DNA from: Cymbomonas tetramitiformis
Lineage: Eukaryota > Chlorophyta > Pyramimonadophyceae > Pyramimonadales > Pyramimonadaceae
DNA length: 64,000 nt
Reading direction: 5' to 3'
Assembly (NCBI GenBank): GCA_001247695.2
Contig: LGRX02035490.1
Coordinates: forward strand, 1 to 64,000
Part shown: positions 43,045 through 51,876 of the stretch, in pieces
Layout of the letters: every line of letters begins with the position of its first letter
Numbering within the stretch: position 1 is the stretch's first letter
Made by a program: the position numbers and the translations under genes
Notes under the pieces: model-generated
Seen by the model: only the letters and a program-made list of their open reading frames with translations
What the model was told of the DNA's origin: nothing
Databases searched by the model: none

Positions 43045-44853
43045 TTACAATTTAAATGACGGTTGTAAATAACATATAACTGCATTTGGCGATGCATGAG
43101 TTACGGTTTCCATACAACACCCGATTACACCATTAGTCGCCGCAACTGCCGAAGAATTGACAACACCATTTGCTTGAAGTCCTAAAAGCTGACCCTTGGT
43201 GTACGATCCATCAATACAGTTAACAGAACAGAAACCGCTAATTAGTACAAAACAAGAATTGCCTGCAAGACTATCTTGGACACATACACCAATGACGGCC
43301 ACATTGGTATTAGTAGTGGTGTTGATAGCGGCATATGGCTTGACACCATTAATGTTAGTGCTTACATCGTCAAAAGAAAGAACAGTTCCTGATGTTATTG
43401 TAGAAGCTGTTGTGTTTACCATCGTATACACTTGGCCTGTGAATGTGTTTGGTGATGTAGTCTTCCTATAAGCACTTGTGAGTTGGGTTAATGGAATACC
43501 ATCAGTCGTTATCGAAGATGTGTTTGGTGTTGTGTAAGCCCAATCAATACTGTTCGTGATTCTTATGGCCGCCGTATCCAAATCTGAAGTGAGGTTGATC
43601 GAACCGCCGGTATTGCCCACAGCCAATACTTGAGATAAACTCGGAATACCGCCGCCACTGGAAACAGGACCATATCGCACCTCATTGGATGCTGTATCGT
43701 AGTGGAGCATTTGTGACTCGCTTGCTGGGTCGGGACTGGCCCTGACAGGTCTGATATAAAAACTACTTGCGACACCGGCGTTTAATTCAACCCCGCTTGC
43801 ATTCAAAACGATTGTATTATCGGTGTTTACCGCACTTTGAGCAGAGTTCTGTCCTGCGAGAGCACCTATGTTGATTGCATTTTCACCTGCTGTAAATTCA
43901 CCTGCATATTTCCCGATGTTCACGGCTGCATCTTTGCAATTGTTCTGCCCACAGTCGTCCCCAATAGACACGACATAAGAACCGCAATTGTTATTACATG
44001 AACCAGAACCAATTGCAATCGTATCATTACTTGTTGTATTGTTAATAGATAATGCATTGCGGCCGATTGCGATAGAACGGTCTCCAATGTGGTCGGCGTT
44101 TGTGTATCCTTGTGTCTGCTCTCCTATCGATACCTTACCTAGACCGAGAGAGCCACTCTCAATTCTAAGATTATTCCCACTAAGTTTCTCTTGATTGACT
44201 ACCATGGTACCCGTTCCGGTGTATGAAACATCGGCGACACTGGTCGTGCTACCTTGATCAGTGACCGATTGTAAATTCTGATTTGCCCCGGACGGCAGGT
44301 TTTGGAGCAAAGAACCGTCTCCACGATATTTACCTGCGGTCAGCGTGATGTCACCCGTATTCAATACGAGTGGGCCGTCGTTTATCAATACCCCATTGCC
44401 GAAAGGCTCTATATTGATTGTTGTCTGCAAGCAGGTTACCTCGTTGATGCCCGTTTCGCCTATCTTAACTCGTGTTTGTTCAACAGGATCCAAGCTTTTA
44501 ATCTCAAACGATGCATCGAGGTCATCGAGGCCTGCAGAGAATCGTGATTTCGATATTGGATTGTTCAACACGAAATCGTTGAATTTGATTGATGTGTGTA
44601 CTTTTAGCGACCCATCTGTCAACAAGGACATTTGTTCTCGTTCATTCAATGGGTCTTGAGTATCTATGAATTTGATATCGTTCTGGTAGCGTATGTCCGA
44701 ACCGATATGCATCGTCTCTAACGGCGAGTCTACGCTGCCTATAGTTTGGCACACAACTGTATCGCACGTTAGTGTATCGGTTGTCCCTGGGGCTGCTACA
44801 TAGTCTTTGCCGTTAATTTTTTCAACTATTAAATTTGAACCGAAAGCTGACAT
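43045..44853 (-). CDS. Viral fibre-like protein with YadA-type head repeats, 602 aa
   Basis: Starts MSAFGSNLIVEKINGKDYV. Residues about 240-345 hold IAIGxxA-type repeats (SIAIGRNAL, TIAIGSGS, VSIGDDC, VNIGKYAG, INIGALAG) as in trimeric adhesin heads, interrupted by Cys-rich loops (CNNNCGS, CGQNNC). A segment near 366-395 (FYIRPVR ... LHYDTASNEVRYG) resembles a motif common in tail and surface proteins of large algal and amoebal DNA viruses. The C-terminal 190 residues form a distinct Thr-rich domain with several Cys. It is likely a trimeric attachment fibre on the virion. Confidence 0.7.
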   Translation of the reverse strand: MSAFGSNLIVEKINGKDYVAAPGTTDTLTCDTVVCQTIGSVDSPLETMHIGSDIRYQNDIKFIDTQDPLNEREQMSLLTDGSLKVHTSIKFNDFVLNNPISKSRFSAGLDDLDASFEIKSLDPVEQTRVKIGETGINEVTCLQTTINIEPFGNGVLINDGPLVLNTGDITLTAGKYRGDGSLLQNLPSGANQNLQSVTDQGSTTSVADVSYTGTGTMVVNQEKLSGNNLRIESGSLGLGKVSIGEQTQGYTNADHIGDRSIAIGRNALSINNTTSNDTIAIGSGSCNNNCGSYVVSIGDDCGQNNCKDAAVNIGKYAGEFTAGENAINIGALAGQNSAQSAVNTDNTIVLNASGVELNAGVASSFYIRPVRASPDPASESQMLHYDTASNEVRYGPVSSGGGIPSLSQVLAVGNTGGSINLTSDLDTAAIRITNSIDWAYTTPNTSSITTDGIPLTQLTSAYRKTTSPNTFTGQVYTMVNTTASTITSGTVLSFDDVSTNINGVKPYAAINTTTNTNVAVIGVCVQDSLAGNSCFVLISGFCSVNCIDGSYTKGQLLGLQANGVVNSSAVAATNGVIGCCMETVTHASPNAVICYLQPSFKL

Positions 44854-44875
44854 TATATACTATACTTTTTATATT

Positions 44876-45322
44876 TTAATATGTATTCCGATAAGATGTT
44901 GAAATCACATACCAATTTCCTGGAATGTCAACAGCGGTAGTTGAACCTAATTGAAACGTCCTTTCGCCTGATGCAATTAGAGTGACGCTCGTTATACTTT
45001 CGCCATTGGTTGCACCATTTTTCAACTCAATATCGCCGTTAGTTGTGTCTGAAGATCCATTTATTCTGTCACCCTCAAACTTTTGAAGAGTCACTATGCT
45101 GCCTGTTTCGGCTGTTCCGTTATAAATTGTAAACATTTTACCTTTGATAGCAGGTAGACATTCCGGCAACCGAACATTTGTAGCAGTATCACCTAATATA
45201 ATTTGATTCTGTACATCATCCTTTGTTAATTGTATCAATGTTCCATTTCTTAGTGTTGTGCGAAACGTAGTATTGGCATAAGTCAAGGTTTTTGCATTCA
45301 ATTCATTTCCGAAAGCTGACAT
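44876..45322 (-). CDS. Small viral fibre-like protein, 148 aa
   Basis: Begins MSAFGNELNAKTLTYANTTF, the same N-terminal tag as the two larger fibre proteins, then a single beta-rich domain ending GNWYVISTSYRNTY. The final GxWYVIS pattern is common in phage-type tail-fibre tips. Probably a short spike sharing the anchor of the others. Confidence 0.55.
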   Translation of the reverse strand: MSAFGNELNAKTLTYANTTFRTTLRNGTLIQLTKDDVQNQIILGDTATNVRLPECLPAIKGKMFTIYNGTAETGSIVTLQKFEGDRINGSSDTTNGDIELKNGATNGESITSVTLIASGERTFQLGSTTAVDIPGNWYVISTSYRNTY

Positions 45323-45335
45323 TGTATATACTAAT

Positions 45336-45656
45336 CTATGAAAAAAACAAAGGTACAGGTTGCAACAATCGACTATTCAATGGATGCTCCATCGGGAAAT
45401 GGAACATTTCCATCTTTTGAGAAAGCTTTTCACCATGCCCTAAAGTATAACTTTTGTATCCCGCCAAAGGATGAACGTTGCTTATCCTGAATGGTGGATA
45501 TGTGATGTCATTGATTGTTTTACACGGGAGTTGTTGCATCATAACCGGTCTAAAACCTGACATTTGAAACATCGTCGCGGTGTGAATCTGTTTGTCCACG
45601 TTCGGTTCTACATCTTTTATCATGTTGTACCCAACCAATCCTGGTTGTTGAGCCAT
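45336..45656 (-). CDS. Small viral protein of unknown function, 106 aa
   Basis: MAQQPGLVGYNMIKDVEPNV... is not recognised. It has no signal peptide or membrane segment. It lies 23 nt after the capsid gene and 13 nt before a fibre gene, so it may be a minor virion component. Its Pro, Met and aromatic content suggests an extended or peripheral protein. Confidence 0.5.
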   Translation of the reverse strand: MAQQPGLVGYNMIKDVEPNVDKQIHTATMFQMSGFRPVMMQQLPCKTINDITYPPFRISNVHPLAGYKSYTLGHGEKLSQKMEMFHFPMEHPLNSRLLQPVPLFFS

Positions 45657-45679
45657 GTTTGTATACTATTAACCGCTTT

Positions 45680-46530
45680 TTAAAATACCGTTTCGATCAC
45701 ACGGTTTTGACCGATACGAAGAACTGCGGTCGTTTCGCAAATAATCATTACCTCGTTACTGTTTGTCAGATTTACCTTTTGTAAATCGTCATCTGGTTGT
45801 GCTACATGAGTTTGAAAATAGAAGGAACTGTTCAAACCCCGAGAATCCAATCCTGTTAGGCTTCTGACGCCCATTTCTGAGGGGAGATTCAAACGTACCA
45901 TAGGAATGAACTGATTATTGAGCCAATCTTCATAACTGTTAATCTTACAACCCGATAGCGTACCGTAGTTGTCAGCTTTAGCGATACAGAGCAGATTGAA
46001 CGCTGCAAGAGGATCGACTCGATAGTTAGGAACGAACAGGTTATTCAAGTTAAATTGTAGAGCACCTAAATGACCAGCTGAAAATCTAAAGTAAGACGGG
46101 AGGTAAGATGTACCACAGGTGTTTTCCAATTTGATAAGTCCTAAAGGTTTATCCCGATAATCCCCTGGGCGTTGAACAGCATATATGTTATCAATACACT
46201 GTGAACTCAAAGAGAACCTTGTTGATTTGGACATCGAAGAGGCCCCTTCAAAAAATGAAAAATAGTTCTTATACGGAATTTCTAAAAAACCGTCACGCAA
46301 TTTTGATTCCACGGCGGCATCGTAGACACCTGAACTGAAAGTGATTGTTTCTACGGTAAAGTAAAGGTCGTCTAATAAAAAGTCCCCTTGTGAGATTAAA
46401 GTCTGTTGAGCTTTTTCCGTGAGATCGACTTCAGGTGGACTACCTTGGACAAACGCTCCTAACACCTCAGGCCCATGCAAATACAATCTGATTTGAACTG
46501 GAGGAAGAAGACTTGTATCAATGTATGAAG
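45680..46530 (-). pseudogene. Major capsid protein (double jelly-roll type), N-terminus cut off by Ty3-2
   Basis: About 283 residues remain. The last of these, FRFSAGHLGALQFNLNNLF followed by VPN, then a long variable loop, RGLNSSFYFQTHV and a final VLRIGQNRVIETVF, follow the C-terminal jelly-roll pattern of polinton-like-virus major capsid proteins (a strand, VPNxPx-like turn, and terminal strand). SYIDTSLLPPVQIRLYLHG near the break resembles an internal strand pair. Family members are usually 450-650 residues, so 200-300 residues are missing. The break coincides with the TGTGCC start of the Ty3-2 LTR at 46531; an apparent ATG upstream lies in the LTR. Confidence 0.7.
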
Positions 46531-47223
46531 TGTGCCCGGAGGCACAGCGTGAGCCGATATGTCTATGCGTCCGTATGTGTGTCATCGGGGGTAATCTGGG
46601 ATTGGCACGATGACAGTGAGATTGGGCTTGAAATCACGATGAGAATGAATACCAGATGTCCGGGGTATGACAGTATGACACTATGACACTATGACAGTAT
46701 GACAGTATGACACTATAGTAGTATGACAGTACTGTGGGGGGTGTCATCGTGGAACTCAGTCAGACCCTCGAAGAATGGTCAGATTCGCATCGGGGTTGAA
46801 AAGACAATGAAATCGAATATCAGATATTAAGGTTATGACAGTATGACAGTATGACGCTATGATAGTATGACAGTATGACAGTACAGTAGTATGACAGTAC
46901 TGTGGGGCAGTCATCGTGTCAGCCTGTCGGCATAACATCTGAATCGAGAATGACGAATCGGAATTAGAAATGAGATCGGATCGGGAACTGAACGTTGAGC
47001 CGAAGTGTGACATCGGCTCTCGAGTGGTTGACCCTGCAACCTGAGTGACGAGTGAATAAGTAGAGCACTTGAGAAGTGTTTAGCCTTCAGAACTCGGAAC
47101 CGAATTATCGTTTGTACCTCAATCTGGCCCTGATCCAGTATATTATAAAAATCCGAATTGTGTACCTTTGCACGTTCAATCAAAAACATATCTCCGAGCA
47201 TCTGTCGTCGTGCCCCTGGCACA
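46531..47223 (+). repeat. 5' LTR of Ty3-like element 2 (693 bp) with TATGACAG tandem repeats
   Basis: Starts TGTGCCCGGAGGCACAG and ends GTGCCCCTGGCACA, an inverted pair shared with element 1. Contains two related segments (about 46600-46755 and 46770-46930), each ending in a run of TATGACAG/TATGACAC units and TACTGTGGGG. A TATA-like TATTATAAAAATC is at 47141. The long minus-strand frame here is not a gene. Confidence 0.72.
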
Positions 47224-47225
47224 TT

Positions 47226-47237
47226 TGGTATCAGCGT
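47226..47237 (+). other. Primer binding site, initiator tRNA-Met type
   Basis: TGGTATCAGCGT, two bases after the LTR end. It shares TGGTATCAG with the site of element 1 and the canonical plant-type site. Confidence 0.75.
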
Positions 47238-48447
47238 GCTGCGATTTCGCCTCTGCGCAACTCGCCCACGGGCCTTTTGTAACTTCCGTTGTAATACAGG
47301 GGGAGAGCTGCACTTCCGGCTATCTGGGCGCAATTTTAGCCTCCGTAAGTACATTTTTTTTTCGTATACAACGGCCGTATCCTTTGGAAAACATCTCCAA
47401 AACTTCATATTTTCGCCCCTTAACACTGGGGGCCCAACCAGGCTCAGAAAAGTCAACATTCGTTTTCCGATCTTAACTTCCAAGTCTGCCCCAGGCTACA
47501 AACAACCGTCAGGGAGCACCCTAAAGGGTTTCCCCGGTTTATAGTAGCCAGGAAAACCTCATAGCCCACTTTCTAGAGCCTTAAAAAGGCGAAAAACAGC
47601 CAAAAACAGCCCAAAATAGCCGTTTTAGCCCGTTTTCAGCCTACCCCGAAACCTTCCACAGTAGCCCCCACCACCAAAAACTCCTTCCCCAGACCCCATA
47701 GGACACCCTAGAACCCCCCAATACCGCCCTCACGGCCACCAGCAGCTGGGAAAGCCCCTCAAAACAGCACTTTTAGTGGCTTCTGGACAGTTTCTGGACA
47801 GTTTCTGGACACCTCTGGTTTACCCTCTGGCTGGAATATTTTGGGAGTGTACGAAGTCCGGTTACCTTCTGGGACCTTGCTGAGCTTTCTGGGACCTTGC
47901 TGAGCTTTCTGGTTGCAGTTCCTTGACCCCTGCCTGCATACATAGGCACTTGAAATCTGTGTCGCGGAGCCCTGGCGAACTTTTGAGTTCGCCGGTGCAT
48001 GGCAGTACCCCCTTCGCCAGAAGAATACAGAAGAGCGTGGTGGAAACAAGGACCCATCAAGTGGGTATTCCCCCCAGACCCCACCTACCCACCAGCAGGC
48101 GCCTTCTGGCAGAGCGGTCCTTGGAGCAGTCCTCCTTTCCCCTCTTCTTCTGACGACGAGGAGGAGAACTGAGCGCCTGGATATAGTCACGCTGGCTATC
48201 CCACCAGTACATTACGACCACGTGTGGCATCTCCAGGCAATACAAGTGATCGACGCCCCCCCTTGGGTCCTCCTTGGCGCTGATTGGGTTCCCCCATCAC
48301 CACCTGGAAGTCCCGCCCCTTCACCTCCAGCGAGCGACATCGAAGAGGACGAGACTAATTAAATAAAAGAGGCGAGCACTCACCACTTTGCTCACCTGTG
48401 GCTATTGCCACACCCAGTCCTTGATCTCAACCAGCTCAGCAATCAGG
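47238..48447 (+). other. Long leader of Ty3-like element 2
   Basis: About 1.2 kb. It has GGACAGTTTCT three times (47786-47812) and AGCTTTCTGGGACCTTGCTG twice (47865-47905). Apart from a short frame at 47999, a second frame (ending DIEEDETN at 48360) is open without an ATG. Neither is recognised. Confidence 0.55.
47999..48172 (+). CDS. Small leader ORF of Ty3-like element 2, 57 aa
   Basis: ATG at 47999, stop at 48170. Pro/Trp-rich (MAVPPSPEEYRRAWWKQG) with an acidic C-terminus (SSSDDEEEN). It lies upstream of gag in another frame. It could be a translated leader peptide or chance; codon composition and the acidic tail are the only support. Confidence 0.3.
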   Translation: MAVPPSPEEYRRAWWKQGPIKWVFPPDPTYPPAGAFWQSGPWSSPPFPSSSDDEEEN

Positions 48448-51400
48448 ATGTCACAGCAGACATCAGAGGCATTTCCCAGCATGAGTGTCAGCGCAGAGCA
48501 GCTACACCACACTCTGTTCTCCCCCATAACCTTCCCATCGCCCACCGCATATGCTTCCGCTCACCCCATTCCACATCCAGGCACCACCATGCCCTACACA
48601 GCGGTGCCCCGCCCTTACACTATGCCGGATGGCACCCCCGCACAGGCTGTATGGAACGGCGTCAATTGGGTATTGCCCCAATCAGCGCCCCTCGCTGGGG
48701 GAGTATCACCAGTGCCGTTCACACTGGGAACCCATCACCCCGTGGGCGCATATCCCACACCGTTCCAACAACAGCTACAACAACAGCAGCAGTGGCTCGC
48801 GTACCAGCAGCAGCAACAGCAGTGGCTTCAACAGCAGCCACTGGAACCGATGCAGCAGCAGTTACAGCAGCAGCAGTTACAGCAGCGGCAGCTACAGCAG
48901 CAACAGCAGCAGCAGCAGCAGCAGCAACAGCAACCGCAGCCGCCACAACTGCCGCGACATCGACCACAGCAGCCCCATCAGCTGGCACCAGCCACCTCCG
49001 CGCTTCATGACTCAGGCGCGGATCCCTCATCGCTGCAGCACTTCATCAGCATCGGCGCCGCGGCCCTGCCGGACCCTCTGCAGGTACCCCTTGACAGCGG
49101 GGTTCAGCGGAACGTCTTGGGCGGTACCCAGCTCTTGGTGCGTCACCTTCCCGCGGTGGCGACAACCTCAGAGACTCGCCGGCGTCGGCGTTCCCGAAGG
49201 GCATCTTCGGGCCCTGCGACACACGGCAAGCATCTCCCAGGTCCAAGCCACGCACCTGATCACTCTGACCCCGACTCTGGCACGGACATCAGCCGCACCA
49301 GCACGGGGACCAGAGGCAGCCGAAGCACGCAGGCACGAGCTGAGCGCAGGCGGAGGGCCGCCCACAGGTCCGGCTCTGACTCGGACGCGAGCAGCCGAAG
49401 TGAACACATTCGCAGAGAAGTCCTAGCGGCAGTACAGGCCCTGGACATCTCCGCGGTGCTCTCGAGAGGACTCGCGCTTCCTGGTGCGACGACATCGGCA
49501 GGAGTCTCCCCACCAGGCGACCCTCAGGGCAGCGCACAGGGCCTGACGGCGGACCATCTACACGAGGCAGACGCTGCCGCCAGCGTAACCCCTCCTGTGC
49601 CTCAGACCGCCGCTGAGACAGCTCCCGCCGAACCTCCCACTCAGGGCCGGCCAAATCCCCATAACATGATGGTGGCCCGCCGGCGGCAGTCGATGGAGAC
49701 GGTGGTGCACGGTGGTGGCAATCCTGACTCAGAGCCCAGAGACTCCAGTCCAAGCGACTCGCCACCAGGCCCCCCTAGTGATCCACCTCAGGATCCCCCT
49801 GACGATCCCGCACCAGAGCCCTCCTACCCTCAGTACCCAGAGGTTAGAGCCCTCTTCGTCACCCACGATGGTGGGTCATTGTGGGTGCACCAGTCAGCTG
49901 GGGTGCGAGGCGCGGCAACCGTCTCCCTACCATGGGACGAACGCCGCCGGGCTGGGGTGCAGGGCGACGCCATCTTGTTCAGGATCATGCACCTGCTGGG
50001 AGCGCCGCTGACTGCATATGCGCGCATGGGGGGCCGGCTACACCATGCACCCCTACCCCTTACCAACCCTCGTGTGGAGACCTGGGTCCTTATGGTCGAC
50101 CGCGAGGTCATGGATATGGCAATGGGGGACCCAGCCGCGGCCAATGTGCGGTCTACCAGCATGGGGCAGCCAGTATGGGAGTGGATCCCTGCTACTGCGC
50201 GGGAGTCGGAGATGCAGAACTTCGATCAGGACGGGCTCGCCGCGTGGTCGGAGGTCAGCAACTCCGATTGGTACCGGAGCATGAGCGTGGTGGCCGCACA
50301 ACCATCCACACCCCTGCCCTTCCATACACCTCTTCCACTCCCCGCACCACCATCAGCCCCTACATTACCGCCCACTCCGACCGCAGTCCCCACAAATCCC
50401 GCGCCTGCGCCTCCGCCCGCGCATGCCCCGGGACCATCACCTCCTGCCCGTTTTCCCCATTCCGCCGCCGCAAACCCCGTTCACTCTGCCGCTGCCGTGA
50501 ACCCCGTTCACTCTGCCGCCGCTGCAAACCCCGTGCTCTCTCCCAGCGCCACCCCCTTTGTTCCAGGCATCGTCCGTCTGCCGCAGGGCACTAACCTGCG
50601 AGCATCTCCAGACGAGGTCCGCCTGGAGCACAAGACCAAAGAGATGGTGCTAAAGCTGGTCAAGAGCGTCACCAGGTTCCCCCGCTCCGCGTCCGACACA
50701 AAATCGGCCGACAAGGAGGGCCTCCTGACGCAGTTGGAACACTACTCCCACATGGTGCGGAAGGTATTCCAGGAGGCCATCGTGATCGAAGCACTGACCA
50801 CTCCCAGTTGTACGCCATCAGTATCAGAGTACCAGGCGAGTGTGTCAAGCCTTCTTTGGAGCTTCAAGGAGTACCCTCTTCAAGACCAGCAGAGAAAGTT
50901 CTTGGAGCGCGCGGCGGGGACCTTTGGGTCCGAGCAAGCTTGGCACCAACGCTACGGGGACCTGGATGTGTTCTTCAGCGATCTGGCGGTGTGCTCTCTG
51001 ACGCAGGCCTACCTGGAGAACGCACACGGCGAGGCCATTGCCCTGAAGCAGGCGGTGAACGAGACCGCGGCGGAGTATTTCTCGCGACTGGAGACCCGCA
51101 TGGCCTCCGTCAACTTCTTGGCCGGCAGAGTCCCAAATTGCGTGGAGATGACCAACTTGTCGATGCTCTCTACGTACCGCCGGGGGCTGAAATATGCACC
51201 CAAGGTGATGCGGCGCCTGAGAGCCATCCACTTGGATGTCTCCAAACCAGAAGAGTGGGAGAGGAAGGCCGTCGCTGACGACATCCCAGGCACCCACAAC
51301 GCCTTGTTGAAGATTCGGGAAGTTGCTGAGGAGGTGGAGAGTGACATTGACACGGAGGCGGCTCAGAGGCGCTCTCAAGACCGTCCTCCCCGTGCTGTTT

Positions 51401-51876
51401 CCTTCGCTAACCCACCACCTCGCACCCCCTTCTACAGGCGTACCCCCTCTTCGAACCGCCCAGCTCTTGCCATGCTGGAGAACGGGCCTGCCACCACCGT
51501 CGCCGCGGCAGTGACTCCTTTGCCACCACCACCTGGCCTCTCCCGCCCTGATGCTCCGAAAGTCCGCCGGTGCTTCGCCTGTGGCTCTGCGGAGCACATC
51601 GTCCGTAACTGTACGGACGAGGCTAAGCTCAAGGAGTGGAGGGCCAATGCACCCGCTCGACTGGCGAACTCCCCTGGGTATGTAGCCGCCGTCGTTTGGG
51701 CCATCGAGCAGCAGGAGGACATCTCCTCGGTGGATGGCGTCCCAGAAGAGTTCTCCGAGGAGGTCCTGGCTCTTGCTACCTGTGAGGACGAGCAGAGCTA
51801 CCAGACCCTGGCGGCCCTTGCGGGCATCGAGCTTGTGGAGGGTGATGGCCTTCCCCCGGTGGAGAGCGATGAATGA
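48448..51876 (+). CDS. gag: Gag of Ty3-like element 2, intact, 1142 aa
   Basis: Start taken at ATG 48448 (MSQQTSEAFPSM). Residues about 105-170 are Gln-rich with runs of CAG/CAA codons; a Ser/Arg-rich part, then Pro-rich linkers (GPPSDPPQDPPDDPAPEP) follow. The capsid-like core (about 720-980) aligns with element 1 (LVKSVTRFPRSASDTKSAD, WHQRYGDLDVFFSDLAV). CCHC zinc knuckle CFACGSAEHIVRNC is at about 1042-1055, then TDEAKLKEWRANAPARLA, nearly the same as in element 1, and an acidic end. It would form virus-like particles and bind element RNA. It ends in a single TGA with the same frame open beyond. Confidence 0.85.
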   Translation: MSQQTSEAFPSMSVSAEQLHHTLFSPITFPSPTAYASAHPIPHPGTTMPYTAVPRPYTMPDGTPAQAVWNGVNWVLPQSAPLAGGVSPVPFTLGTHHPVGAYPTPFQQQLQQQQQWLAYQQQQQQWLQQQPLEPMQQQLQQQQLQQRQLQQQQQQQQQQQQQPQPPQLPRHRPQQPHQLAPATSALHDSGADPSSLQHFISIGAAALPDPLQVPLDSGVQRNVLGGTQLLVRHLPAVATTSETRRRRRSRRASSGPATHGKHLPGPSHAPDHSDPDSGTDISRTSTGTRGSRSTQARAERRRRAAHRSGSDSDASSRSEHIRREVLAAVQALDISAVLSRGLALPGATTSAGVSPPGDPQGSAQGLTADHLHEADAAASVTPPVPQTAAETAPAEPPTQGRPNPHNMMVARRRQSMETVVHGGGNPDSEPRDSSPSDSPPGPPSDPPQDPPDDPAPEPSYPQYPEVRALFVTHDGGSLWVHQSAGVRGAATVSLPWDERRRAGVQGDAILFRIMHLLGAPLTAYARMGGRLHHAPLPLTNPRVETWVLMVDREVMDMAMGDPAAANVRSTSMGQPVWEWIPATARESEMQNFDQDGLAAWSEVSNSDWYRSMSVVAAQPSTPLPFHTPLPLPAPPSAPTLPPTPTAVPTNPAPAPPPAHAPGPSPPARFPHSAAANPVHSAAAVNPVHSAAAANPVLSPSATPFVPGIVRLPQGTNLRASPDEVRLEHKTKEMVLKLVKSVTRFPRSASDTKSADKEGLLTQLEHYSHMVRKVFQEAIVIEALTTPSCTPSVSEYQASVSSLLWSFKEYPLQDQQRKFLERAAGTFGSEQAWHQRYGDLDVFFSDLAVCSLTQAYLENAHGEAIALKQAVNETAAEYFSRLETRMASVNFLAGRVPNCVEMTNLSMLSTYRRGLKYAPKVMRRLRAIHLDVSKPEEWERKAVADDIPGTHNALLKIREVAEEVESDIDTEAAQRRSQDRPPRAVSFANPPPRTPFYRRTPSSNRPALAMLENGPATTVAAAVTPLPPPPGLSRPDAPKVRRCFACGSAEHIVRNCTDEAKLKEWRANAPARLANSPGYVAAVVWAIEQQEDISSVDGVPEEFSEEVLALATCEDEQSYQTLAALAGIELVEGDGLPPVESDE

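Larger units (their letters stand above)
40936..46530 (-). mobile_element. Endogenous polinton-like virus fragment (capsid and fibre gene block)
   Basis: Six intronless minus-strand genes packed with gaps of 11-23 nt, in AT-rich DNA unlike its GC-richer neighbours. Gene order in the direction of transcription: truncated major capsid protein, 106-aa protein, 148-aa fibre-like, 602-aa fibre-like, retropepsin-like protease, 281-aa fibre-like. All frames except the interrupted capsid gene are open. No packaging ATPase, penton protein, polymerase or integrase lies in the window; the upstream side was split off by Ty3-like element 2, so more genes should lie beyond 64000. Confidence 0.75.

Noticed and set aside
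46911..47483. 190-codon minus-strand open frame
   Set aside because: Lies across the Ty3-2 LTR and primer site, has no domain or sensible composition, and is explained by the LTR.
47158..47544. 128-codon plus-strand frame over the Ty3-2 LTR end
   Set aside because: It spans the LTR end and primer binding site and resembles no protein.
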